Assembly (NCBI GenBank): GCA_001466705.2
Contig: LATX02000144.1
Location: forward strand, 124,001 to 188,000
Direction: 5' to 3'
Length of the DNA: 64,000 bases
Source: Moniliophthora roreri
Taxonomy: Eukaryota > Basidiomycota > Agaricomycetes > Agaricales > Marasmiaceae
Shown here: one piece after another, positions 1-12,756 of the stretch
Layout of the letters: every line of letters begins with the position of its first letter
How positions within the stretch are numbered: position 1 is the stretch's first letter
Translations under genes and position numbers: made by a program
The notes under the pieces: model-generated
The model's database searches: none
What the model was told of the DNA's origin: nothing
The model's input: only the letters and a program-made list of their open reading frames with translations

Positions 1-2
1 TG

Positions 3-680
3 GCAAGGGCATTGCAATGGAGAACCACAAGTAGGTTGGAAGACGAGACACTTGCGATTTCCGGACTTGTCGGCATCGATGCTTTTGAGCTCGTCAATGC
101 TCCTCCAGACCAAAGAATGAGATTGCTACTTCTAAGGGTGCGGAGTGTAGCATCTAATATCATCTTTCTTTCCGGGGCGAAATTGGACGAATCAGGCTTC
201 CGATGGGCACCTAGGACACTGATAATCCGTACGGGTATTCCGCTGGCCACCGGGCCTGGCGATGCTCAATGCACGCTCGAAGGCCTCATTGCCACGTATT
301 ACTGCATCTACTTTGACGAGGTCAGCATCCAACATGGAGACAAGTGGTGTATCAAACGCCCTGCAGATAATCATTGCTACTGGATCTTTGATGCTGGAGG
401 CGCGGAAGACGACGCTGGCGAAGAAAAGAGCAAGCAGGAATGGGCATGCAGTGCCATCCTATTCATGTCGCCCCCGCGGGCACATACAACAGAAACTGCA
501 GCCGCTGTTCTCATCCACAGAGAACAGACCCATGATGGAGAGGGAAACTTTCGGCCCACGTGCATTTACAAGACTAGATTGCTGGTTACGTGGATGTCTG
601 AAGATGAGTTGAAAGAACGTTGTCGCTGCAGGATTATTACTATCAGAGGCTCGGGAAAGCTCCGGGTTTGTGTTACATGA
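3..680 (+). CDS. HET-like domain protein, C-terminal part (5' end outside window)
   Basis: The reading frame is open from the window edge to a TGA at 678-680. The first visible residues, [13 protein letters not shown], are followed by [19 protein letters not shown] and FRWAPRTL. This order is typical of the segment behind the HET (heterokaryon incompatibility) domain in mushroom proteins, where 'xxWASxRxTTRxEDxAYSLLGI'-type helices precede a beta-rich tail. The N-terminal HET domain itself would lie upstream and is not visible. Known HET proteins act in cytoplasmic non-self recognition and cell death, but the many mushroom paralogs are uncharacterised. There is no frameshift or stop in the visible part. 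The family assignment rests on recalled sequence pattern only. Confidence 0.7.
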   Translation, partial: ARALQWRTTSRLEDETLAISGLVGIDAFELVNAPPDQRMRLLLLRVRSVASNIIFLSGAKLDESGFRWAPRTLIIRTGIPLATGPGDAQCTLEGLIATYYCIYFDEVSIQHGDKWCIKRPADNHCYWIFDAGGAEDDAGEEKSKQEWACSAILFMSPPRAHTTETAAAVLIHREQTHDGEGNFRPTCIYKTRLLVTWMSEDELKERCRCRIITIRGSGKLRVCVT

Positions 681-974
681 TATTTGTCCCACCATGTACA
701 TGACATCAACCATGGATCTCTACCACCACACGATACTTTCCTGTAATAAGTATGTAGGTTTAGGTTTGAAATACAATGTGCCAACATGTTTATCCTACCA
801 ATTGACTGCATTGTGTCCCATTCCGATGTGAACCGGGATGCCTATAGACGCTAATACACACTTTCACCCAGTACTGCTCACCCGCTGCTACTCTGCGCTC
901 ATAGAGACAGAGGTTGTATAGCATCTCGTCAGGCTACAATTCTGTGCATCCCGCCTTTTCATGGACCTGTCATA

Positions 975-2800
975 TAAGTAAGTAACTATTGAACTTGACC
1001 GACGATTGCAAAAGATATCTCGTTGTACGCCCGGTGGGTGCACAAATGAATTTTGTTTTCTCGTATGACATTTTCCAATGGGCACCAAGCATTGTAATTC
1101 TCAAGCATAACTCTCTTTACAATGAAATCCACACGTTGAAAGGGAGGAGACGTGAACCTGTCCAGCATCTCGCACATCATCATTGTACTATCAGTCATCT
1201 GGAGCCTTGTGTTCCTCTGGCTCTTAGAGGTACTGAGGTAGATATAACGAAACGCTCTCAAGATGCGAGAAGTAGCTGAGGTCATGCATTTCTGCAATAA
1301 ATGCATAAATTACTGAACGCATACAGCATTCTGGGGGGACTCACCCTGGAAAGGGGATTGTCAAACGCAAACTGGGGATCATCCGTAAAACTGAGGTACA
1401 AATGCTTCAGCTCTGGATACTAACGAAAGTACACCGCCCCCGATGACACGCCCTGCCACCTGAGAAACAGCGAGAAGTATCGCAAGTTTCTCATCGTGCG
1501 CGTAATTCCAACCACAGAAGCCACTGTACCAACCATCAGATATAGTGCAACAACTTTGAAACGGGATATTTCGTACGCACATCCGCATCCGCTTTGTGTC
1601 CTAGTGCATCTCCACGGTAAGGGTGTCTAATACCTCCAATGGCGTGAAAAGGATGCTATGAACGGAACCGCGTCTTCAAGATAGAGTAGGTAGGCAGGAA
1701 ACTACAGTCAAGTGAAGTTATCGAAAAAAGAGGAAACCGGAACGATTATTTTGAGATTTTTCTGTGACAGGGACAAGTGATTGATGAGTGAGGGAATGTT
1801 CCATGGACACGTCGATTGGGGGCCCATGAGCGACATGTATAAGTCAAATTTTGGGGATGTCGGTCCTTGAAAGGTAAGTTTTTTCCCTTTGAAGAAGTAT
1901 GGGAGCGCTATCACACGCCATGTTCGGGAGACAAGGCTATTCGCAAGAGGGGCCCTCCCGGATTCATCGTCTTGAGGGTTCTAAAGGATGAGATCGATGA
2001 GTTCTGGAGGTAACATCCACGTATGAGCAGACAAGTTGCCAACCTGTTGAGTCACTGGAGTATTGGGACGTAGCATGAGGTATAGAGGACCCATGATTAT
2101 TCTGAGGAAAAGGAGAGATTCTTATAACCGCCATGTCTTGCGCCTTGACCAGAAAGTGACCATGACAGAAATATAAAGAAGTTTTGTCCAAAGGCAGACT
2201 CCTTTGTTAAAGTAAACGAGTGTTAGTGCTTCACGCGGGATTCCAAAGGGAGCGGTGAGATACCAATCGTCAATCAAGCTAGCGTATCCCACCCAATTGC
2301 GGAGACATCGACATTTCGAGCGGTAACTGGTCTAGACGATAGAATCAGTAATTCTTGAATTCCAGACGAGGAAACCAGGGATAAAAACCCGGTTCTATCC
2401 TATTCACTGAACAGGCAGTATGAAATCGCTACTTGAGGATTGAAGCCCGTATGCCACCATCAAGGTTTGCGGTGAAAAAGGTGAAGCCTGGGAATTGTGT
2501 CAACGTTGCGCTTTGTTCTTCTTGGATCACCACCTTCATCTGCACTCCTGCCAGCCTTGATCCATGTCAAAATCCAAGTCTGCTTGACACTCAGAAATGA
2601 TAAACTCCCAGAGAAATGACGGAAGAACGGAACAACTTTGTGATATGAGAGCAGTAAGGGTTATGGTACGTACCTTCAGGTCATGTCTGGGCGAAAACAG
2701 AATGAACATCTTGTCCATAGATTATCCAACTTGACTTGGTAGATTTCTTGCTGTAACTGGAAGGGGCCCCTGTTTCTATTCTCTGGGCTTCGTGCCATGG
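975..2800 (-). pseudogene. Decayed F-box gene copy, inverted duplicate of 42405-44345
   Basis: Reading the minus strand from 2800 down, the sequence follows the plus-strand block 42405-44345 base by base with many substitutions and small indels. Recognisable pieces are MDKMFILFSPRHDLK near 2700, LPPELIDLIL near 2000, SLVSRTWRVIALPYFFKGKK at about 1930-1870, and ENYNAWCPLENVIRENK near 1090-1050. The copy is broken by an in-frame TAG directly after LPPELIDLIL, and no long ORF survives. The family is F-box plus leucine-rich-like tail; in living members the F-box binds Skp1 in SCF ubiquitin ligases. This copy keeps reading frame through the region where the plus-strand copy has two frameshifts, so the two were damaged independently. 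Confidence 0.75.
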
Positions 2801-3061
2801 AAATCGCCTCAATGCACCTCTGCTCGTCTATATTTCTTCTCTCTGTCCTTCAGCAAGATTTCCTGTGGAATTTTCTTGGAAATGCTCCTATTCTATCCGA
2901 TAACGTGACTCCGCAGAGGACTGGGTATATAAAGTGTGCCCTCTCTTTTTGCACTTCATTCGCCTCTTGGAGTCGGACCCATCTGCCATATTTGCATTGA
3001 CCCCTATCGTGCCTTTCTGCGCTAAATTCGATAATTTCAAACTTTGAAGCCATTGTCGACA

Positions 3062-3545
3062 ATGTTCTGGTATGTTCTCCCCCCTATACATGCAATCGAA
3101 TCCCGTTACTGACGCCGTCAACGTGTAGCTGTCCAAAAGGGACGAAATTAGCGGACATCATCGGCATGTACTGCGAATTTGACGACGCTGTCAGTGTCGT
3201 TTAAAGTGAGACCTCGTCTAAATCTGGAGAATCATCGTCTGGGTTCGAGGTTGAGGAGGATGTTGAGGAGATGGAGAAGCAGCTAGACGTGTCTGTTGAT
3301 GCTAACAAGGCCTCTGCGGGAATTTCTTTAACCATGTAGACCAGCTTGTCGAGCTCGAGGGTTTCAACCACAGCATCTCCTTCAAGACGGCCAACACGAT
3401 GCCAGCACTCCTCGTCATGCCCGCCACACCAAGGAAAAGCAAGGGTAGCACGTTATTCAGGGCACTGGACAACCCAGCACCATACATGGCGCTATCTCCG
3501 ACACCACCTCGAGCCCGCGAATTCAAGTCTCAACAATAAATCAAA
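3062..3545 (+). pseudogene. Possible small gene remnant, unknown product
   Basis: An ATG at 3062 is followed after two codons by a GTATGT donor and a plausible acceptor (GTGTAG at about 3124-3129). Splicing gives MFCCPKGTKLADIIGMYC and then a stop. Downstream in the same frame is a Ser/Glu-rich stretch (SETSSKSGESSSGFEVEEDV), which ends at a TAG at about 3337-3339. A second frame beginning near 3306 continues to a TAA at about 3537. The acidic composition and codon pattern suggest former coding sequence with at least one stop and one frame change. I do not recognise a family. Confidence 0.25.
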
Positions 3546-3549
3546 CCTC

Positions 3550-6500
3550 AAGTCGCAAGCTCGAACCGTGCACGACGGGTTACGTCGTGGCCTATGCTTG
3601 ACATGATGCTCGTAGTGAGACCGGCAGGCTCAGTCTTTCTCTTCCTCTTAACCCTTCCTTTTTGATCGTGGGGGGAGGGGTTTCTGTCTGCTCTGGGCTT
3701 TTATGATGTTCAATGCTTCTCTTCTGGCTTTCTACTCCTGCTCTATGATGTTGTGTTCACCTGCGATTAACTAGATCATCTTGTTGGTATAAGTATCTTC
3801 GGTGTTTCCCGGACGAAATAGACTTGGCTCGCTCAGTTGAAAATCTACGTCATGGAGGTATGTCTTTCGCTTTAAAGTTTATCGATATTATATTCACCGT
3901 TCCTCATCTAGCTTTACACCAGTTCCCGGTCAAACCACCAAACTTGCAATTTGGAGTATGATCGCTTCTGTCCCCGACACGTCGCTGTATTCACGTATCC
4001 CTGCAAATATCTAGGGGCGTTTCGAATATCTAACATGCACGTCACGATCGCACTTACGCTCAAGGTACACATGCCGTCTTGTTGGCTTTTCGGTGGCTCG
4101 TCATACTGACATCGAGCACTGTTACAGTAGTACCCAGAGACAAACTAAACGACTTATTGATGTCCCGCGTTCACCTCAACATGTAAGGTTGTGTGCTGTT
4201 CTTGAGTTTGTTCAAGGAGACGCTGGCGTACGACTACTATTTCGGCGTTACCTACACTTCAAAGTCGGACTGGGAGAGGAAGAATGGAATGAACTATGCC
4301 TTCGACTGCTTCCTTTGTAGTTCCGTGTTGGATCAGAACCAAAAGATCTCGATACTGCCTGATCATGCATGAGTACACCATTGGTGAAAATCGAACACTC
4401 GACTCTTCGCACACGCGAAAGGTAAAAAGTCATGCCAGATCTTATAACCCGAAGCACCCAGCAATCTCGTCTTGCGAATGTATCTGCTAGGCTGATATGG
4501 TCCTCCAGTGGATGTTCGGGGTTCAATTATACTCTGCGCTGTCAAGATACCTCCTCCAAGGTATGGTACTGAACTTTCTGGAGCGTCATCCAACTAATGA
4601 AAACTATCTTTGGTTTGGAAAATTTGGCCGCTTGTGATTGCTCAATTCTTATTTCTCATGCTGTATTGACAGCCTGTAGGTATATAGACAAGTGATCTGG
4701 AGACATGTCGAGATATAAACCCTTCTTTTGAAGTTGAGTCATGTCGACGTCGACATTCACACGCGTGGCCTCCGTGCCCCCTGATTTTCTTCGTCTACTC
4801 TTTAACGGGCCAGAAAATAATACAGCATGACAAGATGCGGCTTGCTGGTTGCTCTTGTGGCAAAATCCGCTCCCAATCGCCCCTCTTCGCTTGGAGCTTC
4901 TCCACAAGACTACGCTCAGGACTCTGGATCAATAGTTGGGGCAATGATACAATCTGTGTTTCAATGACCACAAGGCCCGGTAGAATTCAAGAAGCAATCA
5001 ATCATTGTTTGGCGTGGATTACGATTCGTATGGAGGCTGAGAAGGTCTTGGACAGGTGCGTCACCTATCATCGACACCTGAAAACAAGTGCTAATTCTTC
5101 ATCGCACTTCATCGCACAAACACCCTTTCGTCGATGAGAGCGTTAATGAGTCATTTGTTCATGAAAGAAAGAGCCGGGAGGACTTGTCAACCAACTTTCC
5201 GCCAATTCTCGTTTTGGTTATATCCATGCAGCTGAAATCCCCAAAGTACCATTCTCAAGCATCATTTCAATCTCAACGGATACTTGCAAGGATTGCCTCT
5301 GGCACAAAGGCTTCTGGCACCTAGTACGTGTGCCTTCTCAAGTACTCATACCTCAAGTGCCAATACCAGATGAATACGGGTTAAATCGGTCTTATTGGCG
5401 CAACTGCCATACCCTGATCTCCAAACCAAAATACAATGTCGTCTCGTCCCCTTTAATCTGACAGTTCTACGTCACCCCTTCAGGATTTTTGGAGGGAGGT
5501 GTTGACCGAAGATTACGAGCTCTAGGATCTGAAGCAATGTATGGGTCGGGTGAAACGGATTTGCAGGTTAGCACCTCCGGATCTTGAATGGAGATGTCAC
5601 TGACGCCGCCATTTGGTGAAATATGGCTACGTTTCAGCCTTTACTACTTCCAATAGATGCTGTACTGCCGTGGACGATTTGAAATGCAATAAATCCTTGG
5701 ACAAAAATGCGTTCTTTATGAAGACTACGCGACAATGCCGGTGGACGCGCAAAAGACAATGGTGAGCGGAGAATCGCGGTATCCGCGGACCGTTCTTAAT
5801 ACTATCTCCTGTATCTCTCCACGGTTCACACCTGACGGTGAGAGCGCGCACTCGTCTTCTCATGGTCCTCGTTGGTCATCCTGCGTTCGGGACCAATTGT
5901 CACAGGCCGGTCTGACGGCCATTCTCCAGCGCTAGCACTCAGGAACAATAAATGATAATCGGCGTACTTTCCGGCGGTGAAAATATCAATCTCCAATAAA
6001 ATCCACTTCATCATGGCCGTTTCTACGCGGTCAACTTCTGGAGAAACCATGAGCATTTTACCCCACTCCGCCTTCGGATCATTCACATGTACATATCGAG
6101 AAAGGTGATCAGGAGCCGTATCTTTTTGCGAGCTGTCTCCCATCGATCAGATTTTCTTGGGTCTCATGAATAATATTTCGAGCTCCAGGCCTACCCCCTG
6201 CCTGCCCGTTATCTTGCTCTCATCCCTTGTGATGATCATTTCCCGAGGATCATCAATCGCCCTGGCTCCTCCTTCGGGCGACCTATCGCGACTTGCGAAT
6301 TTCGATTCGGAAAATTCAGATGACAACAGACAAGAACTGTGAGTTCACTCAGGACAAGACGCTCATGTGCCATTCTGATTTGTACCTTCTCTGGTGTGCA
6401 AAAGTAGTGCAGAGGTGTCTGCACATATCACATACGAGGCCGCATATGAATGATTGATGGCCCTGCTACTAGTAATATGGAGATGGGCAATTTAACTCTT

Positions 6501-8056
6501 TACCCCGAGCTTTCCCGATTCAACGCCAACAGTCAAGTGCCAGAAAGTCCCGAAGACATCGTCTGGATAAGCTACTTGTGATAGCGAACGACCGTCAGTC
6601 ACGAATGGAATGACTACAATTATGGAATCTATGGAGAATACAAAGCTCCTCCACTAGTCGTTCTGAGGTCTGGCTGCTGTTGACTCCACTAGGGATGCTT
6701 TCAAGCATGCAATGACTTCACATCGTCATCGCATGCCTCCGAAAAATGTGTCGAGTGCGTACTTCAACTGGTGTCGTTATACGGTCACTGTGACTAGTGT
6801 GAGATTACGATAGTCAACGAGCAGGCTAGGACGGCTTAGTATAAATGAAATCAGCAAAAACGCCACAAAAAGCAAATCCGTAATGAGGACGATGACGAGT
6901 CGGCTTGGTTGAAGTGCATGCAAACAGGTCCAGTCTGTCCTCTGCTACGCCGACTGCTACACTCGGCTCTGTCCCTCTCTATGCATTTTTCAGACAACAG
7001 GGGGTCAAGGTCCCAGGGGACTACCCTTTCCGCGAGGAACGTTCCTCCTGCCATTAAGTGATTTACCTGTCTTAATTCATTACTTTGAAACTCAACGACA
7101 TGATCCCTGCAGTATCATCGTACTCGCAGCCTGCTGCGCAATACCAGCAGGGACACCACGATATTGGACTGGCCTGAACACTGTAGCGCGGAACAGAGGC
7201 TAGTTCTTTTCTCGAATTCGTATGGCACATGGACAACTTCCTGGGTCCTCTTTTATATCAGATTGGGGACCCTTCTCGACTTTCCGGGACGTTCGGCACC
7301 AAATATATCAAGTCAATTCTCTGTGTCATGACCAGTTGTGGCGTTGGACAGCAATATAGTATATTACCTCTCTGCAGATACACGTTTCAGGTTCTCCGCT
7401 GAACCCGGCTGCGTTGAAACGATAGGCGGCATTAAGTGGCGGCGTTAATGGGCGTGGCGCGAGGTGGGAGGCCTGACGAACCGCGAAGTCAGCGCGCCGC
7501 AGTTTTCATGGGCCACGGTCAAACTCGGAACGCCCTCACATCCCACCTAATTTGTTGTTGCGACCTGTATCAGCCCCGGTTGCATGACCGGACTCCGAAG
7601 AATCACGGACTTGGAACTGGTTATGCAGGACTCGGTGATGCTGTTCAGAATCGGTTGCGAAGTTGGAGATGACGATGCTATGCGCCCAGGGCGATCTTAC
7701 ACACCATCAACAAACTATTTTTGAGGACCAGATGCTGGAGCACACAGCAGCAACTAATGCATCATTTCATTTAGCCTTCAACTCGACGAAACGCCCACTT
7801 CATGATCACCGGAACCAAATCCAGAACCCGATCACTATCCGTTGACCTCTTGATGAGTTGGCGTGGCAGTCTGTTTTGCTTGCATGTGAAACTGACAAGG
7901 TATATTTCTAGTAGTGGTATTGATATTATACAGTGTACACGCAAAGAGACGGTGCATACAAATTAGTACAACCATTAACGACAGCAATAAGATAGCATTA
8001 AATAAAATCATCAAAGTTCGTTAACTGCATCGCACGAAAATGAAAGAAAGTCGATG
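3550..8056. other. No supportable gene; scattered short ORFs
   Basis: I find only short reading frames without a consistent splice pattern. Two deserve mention. At about 4205-4370 (+) a frame reads ETLAYDYYFGVTYTSK and ends NYAFDCFLCSSVLD before a TGA; the YDYYF and CxxC pieces weakly recall the end of a SET domain, but no SET core is present. At 6143-5826 (-) a 105-codon frame contains MLMVSPEVDRVETAMMKW; it cannot be extended by clear splice sites and I do not recognise it. The rest, including 6400-8056, shows nothing I can interpret. Confidence 0.4.
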
Positions 8057-9726
8057 TTATAGACCCATGGGTTGCCCTTGAGGTGGCATCGCGCTCCCCA
8101 GGACATCGTATCCTGGGATCATGTGATGTACACGTTTTCTGGGAGGTAAAGTTGTGAGGTCCTGCGATTGGAGTAGTCAGCAAAGCGTCCTTTTTTTCGC
8201 CCCGAATAATTACCTCGCACCCGTATTGATTGTGGCTGTCTAGAAAAGGGTCAGTCAAAAAGTCCCTCTAACGTGCTGGGGGGAGGCTCACCTTGTAATT
8301 GACCAGTGTTTTCCCAAGTGCGTGAATGTTTCCGATTTAAGTTTCTCTGATCCTGCACGGACGTCAGTGCCCAACCGACCGATAAGTGAAGGGAAACTCA
8401 CTTCTAAATGACCCATCGGTTCGCCCCCATAAACGGCCTGGGCTTCTGCTTCTGCCCATTCCATAGGTTTTGTACTCCGCGGAGGTTTCATGTCTGCTTG
8501 GTTTTGCGCCTGCGGAGCCATTAATTGAATGGAACAGCGGATAAAGGATCTAGATATACCTCGCTATGGTAGCGTGCCAACGCTTGGGCAGCCTGGGCCT
8601 CCTCTAGCGAAACAGACGAGTGTCTAGACCGCTGGTCTACACCCGTAGAAGGATGAGCGAGCGTCGACATATGAGGTGAATACGCCTGAGGCAGACCTTG
8701 ACCTTGAGTGAGCGAAAGCAAAGCGGACACTTTACCGCTATCAGGAACAGACAAGAGAAGCCAAGGATACATTTTACTCACTGACTTCATCCCGACGCTT
8801 CTCCGCCGTTGCAACAGACTGTCTGGCCTGTCGTTCAGCATCTAGACATGCAGTGTACCGTAGGAAAGCATCCTGAGTCTCTTTCTGTACACGTGCGAGG
8901 CTGGCTCGCGAGAGTTGAAGGGCTTGTTCTAATAAAGCGATGTGTGAGTGCTAAAGCTCCCGGATGACCCGTTTTTACTGACTTGAACTAGCCGCTTCTT
9001 GAAGTAGTGTCTCGGGATTGCGAAGAAGTGGGGATTCAGATGGTCGTGAAGACAGTGACATTAGATGATTTGATGCGGGGTCCGAAGGATCTAGACAGAT
9101 AATAAGTCGTCGACTCCACATTCCAAGCTTGATCGACACTCACCAATTCCATTCTGACGCCTGCCCTGGTCCAGATAGCTCTGGTCTGAAGGCCCTGGAG
9201 ATCCCGATTCTACCGACTGATCTCGAATGATATATCCCTGCTCGCCCGAGTTCCGAAGTCGAGGATTGTGGGGAATACCAGCGGCCTGCCTCTCGATGAA
9301 TTTTCGTAAAAACGTCAACTCGATATCGTCGGGCATTATATATGGCGGCCCTTGAATGTCGCCTTTTTGCATAAGCAATTCCAGGTGCGACATGGTCTTG
9401 TCCTTGAGTTGCTGGAGCCACTCGTGCAATTCCATGTGATCCTGGTCTGCTCGCGCGTCGTAATCTTGTCTTCTCCGTGCTTTTCGCCAGTAGGTCTTGG
9501 TCAATTTCAGGGCACGGTTGACCTCGTTGTCGAGGGTCCTGTACCAATCACTTGCCTGCCGGTTCAGTTTAACGGCAAGAACGCCAGGTTGAACGCGGAG
9601 CTGGAGGGTACATCTCCCTTCTCGATCTGGCGAACCAAGGACACCCTTCTGACCTTGATTCCCTCTCGTCGCTCCCCGCGAAACGTTGCCCAGTTCAGGC
9701 CAGGGTAAGTCGTCCTGAACAGACAT
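8057..9726 (-). CDS. Unknown basidiomycete protein, multi-exon, basic helical region
   Basis: The gene starts at an ATG at 9726 (MSVQDDLPWPELGNVSRG). A long first exon runs to about 9143, where a GTGAGT donor follows codons for GRRQNGIG. About seven more short exons can be joined in frame with GT...AG introns, ending ...DLTTLPPRKRVHHMIPGYD... and a TAA at 8057-8059. Residues 55-120 (SDWYRTLDNEVNRALKLTK, then a run rich in K, R and Q, then ELHEWLQQLKDK) look helical and possibly coiled-coil. Later exons are Gln/Ala/Ser-rich (EEAQAAQALARYHSE). There is no signal peptide, membrane segment or catalytic motif. The clean joining of all exons argues for a living gene. Function is unknown; a nuclear or scaffold role is only a guess from composition. 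Confidence 0.65.
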
Positions 9727-10442
9727 GTCACGATCGTATAGAGAAAATTGAAAATGTTAAGGGAGGGTGGGATGCAGAGAAGACAGCAAACAGACACTTG
9801 AACCCCGTAGCAAGGATGAAAATGGGCGGGAGAAAATTAGCGAAGATGTCTGAAAGAAAACGTCGGCTTATAAGTCGGCATCACTAGTACTGATGGCTCC
9901 GTCAAAAGGCACTGCATCCTGATGGGGTTCAAACCAATCGGACATATCTGCATTTGGCCTTGGATACGTGTTTTCTGAAGCGAGATCCAATAGGAAAATG
10001 ATTGGGTCCCATGTTTTCCAGGCTCCCACAACTGTCTTTATTTGGGGGGGTCTCCTGATGAACATAGAACCTGATGTACCCCATGTTGTCATATTTTACT
10101 CGATAACGCGACACTGAGACGAGTAAAAAGATACAAATGTACTGATGCCGGATCAGTCCATCAAGACATAGAGGTAAAGCAAATCCTAGCCCACGACCTC
10201 CCTACCCTTAACACCAGGCGGAAAGACGCCGCACGACCTCCTTACGGATTTGTTTACGGACCCCTTGACGTAAAATGATGGCCTCGTCCCAATTTTGCCA
10301 CGAGAACACTCCCGAGAACATTCGGGAGTGATTACCGTGGACTTAACATTTACTTATGAAGCGCTGAAACTCACTCCTTGAGCAAGCGGCGCCTCATCGG
10401 AGAAGTTGACTGTGGACCTATTCAGTACAGCCCATACTCAGT
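9727..10442. other. Intergenic stretch between two minus-strand genes
   Basis: The stretch holds the promoter of the 8057-9726 gene and the 3' flank of the aldehyde dehydrogenase gene. A 74-codon minus-strand frame (10092-9868, containing WFEPHQDAVPFDGAI) and an overlapping frame (RYRVKYDNMGYIRFYVHQ) look like the remains of coding sequence split by a frameshift. I do not recognise them. Confidence 0.35.
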
Positions 10443-12756
10443 TCACAAAAAATGATGCGTACTGGTGCAGGCGCTCCAGCGCACGTATTGTTTCCATGCA
10501 TCGCCTCCAGACTCTCGTCCCCTGTTTGAGTAAATCGCTCAAGCTGGTCTTCAGGGCAACTTGATGCAACCACTCACCATCCGGTACTCTACAATTCGAG
10601 TTTTTTTAGCCGTGAAGTCTAAAACATCAAATCGGTGTTATATTCCTCACCTTATTTCCGCCGCTACAGCGCATAATTACACGTCAGTCAGACGATCAGG
10701 ACCTAGCGAACAACAGTGACTTACAACGCTGCCCCAATCTCAGCGCCGGAGGTACCTGCGTTAACCTAACGTGGTGTGAGTAGACTGAGCGGGACAGTGA
10801 GAACATGCTGTATATAGCATACATTCACTATTCCGGCGTCAGATCCGCTGGGACCGATCCATTTCCCGATATTTCTGATGTCTCGAGTCCAGAGACTGCT
10901 GGAGAGACCCTGCGGTATCAGATGAAAGTCAAAACATGGCAGACGAGATGACCTAACAACCAACCTGAGGCACAGCATTGTTCCATTCAATAGCTTCCTC
11001 CAAATCGTCAAAGATAGCGGCATTCAAAATAGGTGCAAAGGTTTCGGTGCTCCAGATTTCGTCTCTCATATTCACAGTTTTGGGGACTGCAATGGTTGGC
11101 TGTACAAAGTTTCCAGCACTAAAGGGTGCCTCGACGTATTTCTTTCCGCCGCATAAAATCTCCGCGTTGATGGATTGAAGATGGTTAATCGTATTATCGT
11201 AGACGTTGACAGCTGCCTTGTTGTGCATGGGGCCAAGCAGTGTGTCCTCCACAAGGGGATCACCAGGTCTGATGGACGTGTAGAGTTTCTTGAGTCTATC
11301 CAAAAACTCGGTGGCAACGTCTCGGTGAAGGAAGAGTCTTCTGGTGGAGGTGCACCTCTGGCCAGCAGTTCCAACAGATCCAAAGAATACCCCAGGAATC
11401 GCCAAAGATAGGTCAGCATCAGGCATGACAATGGAAGCTGTGACGAAATTAGTTTCCTTTAACGGTAATGATAAATGGTGAAATCAATGTGGTACCATTA
11501 TTTCCTCCTAGCTCCAATATTATCTTTCCGAAACGAGACGCCACTACTTGGCCTACGATACGACCGACACGTTCACTTCCGGTGAAAGAAACTGTTAGAC
11601 AGAGCTCAGCTACTGCGGGATACAGTGCAGCGGGTGAGAATTACCCAATTCGACATCCCGGCTGTTCACCACTACTTCTCCTACATCTTTCCCGCCGGTA
11701 ACTAGTCCAGCTACTGCGCCTGGAACCTCATTCTTCCTAAGCACCTCCGCTATGATAGTTGTGATAGCAATGGAGCATAGTGGCGTGGTCGGTGACGGCT
11801 TCCATATCGTTGCATTTCCGGCAGCCAAAGAGAGGGCTAGATTCCTGAACGTAGTGTTAGCGCGTGAATAACATGAAGATATCGCCTCATCAACGACTCA
11901 CCAGCCATACACTGCCACGGGGAAATTGAATGCTGAGAGAACTGCAACTACTCCCAGTGGGTTAGGGACTAGTTATCTATACAGTTAGTGTGATGATCTA
12001 TGTTGTGGGCGGCAGTTGCGGGGTACCTTCCAGTATAGAATGACCCGGACGCTCGGAGGCAACCACCCTTCCATTCATCATCCTAGATAGCCCAACGGCG
12101 TAATCACACTACCGAAGGAAACATCAATGACCAGATCAGCGCAACATAAGTATGAAACTCACTATATCAATAAACTCCTGCACTTCGCCAATACCTTCAG
12201 TCTTGATTTTTCCCATCTCCAATGAGACCAAGGCACCGAGCTCTTCACGCTGAAACATTGGAGTTGTTACCGCTGAAGCATCACAATCATGCATGACAGG
12301 CAGACCTTGTCCGAGAGCGCTTCCCTGATTTGGCGCAAGATTTCACCTCGTCGTGGTGCAGGTAGATCTATATCATAGGAGAAATTAATTGGTCGATATC
12401 ATTTGCGGTGCGCTGAGCCACTGACTGCGAAACGACGCGTAGGCTTCGCGCGTCTTCAGAAGAGCCTCTGCGGTCTCTTCAGGGGTAGCCTACATCAAGT
12501 TGTTCAGTATTCCATGATAAGTCCAAATGGCTTCAAAACGCACTGTTTTCACTCGAGCTAATACTTCCCCCGTCGTCGGACACAACGACTGCATTACCTC
12601 TCCGGATCCTTTCCATTGTCCATCGAAAACGCCATGGATTTCACCGGTCGTTGGAATGTTGAGGGCAGAAAGAATTCCTGAGGCCCTTGTCGACATATTT
12701 CGACTCAAATAGTGCTTTCTGAAAGCATAGACCATAGGACGAGCTTTGGGCAACAT
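10443..12756 (-). CDS. Aldehyde dehydrogenase, ALDH7/antiquitin type (aminoadipate-semialdehyde dehydrogenase-like)
   Basis: The family oxidises alpha-aminoadipic semialdehyde (lysine breakdown) and related aldehydes with NAD+. The start at 12756 gives a basic N-terminus ([20 protein letters not shown]) that could be a mitochondrial presequence, then the family's opening [20 protein letters not shown]. Joining about a dozen exons across short introns gives, in order: [36 protein letters not shown] (cofactor fold), [16 protein letters not shown] with the base Glu, and [18 protein letters not shown] with the catalytic Cys. These are followed by [22 protein letters not shown] and a last exon [20 protein letters not shown] ending in TGA at 10443-10445. 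Every block expected for ALDH7 is present and in frame. The match to ALDH7 rather than other ALDH classes rests on [13 protein letters not shown] and TSGAEIGGAF-like blocks. Confidence 0.9.

Noticed and set aside
4205..4370. SET-domain gene suggested by YDYYF and CFLC
   Set aside because: No SET core, no post-SET Cys pattern and no joinable exons; only two short coincidental motifs.
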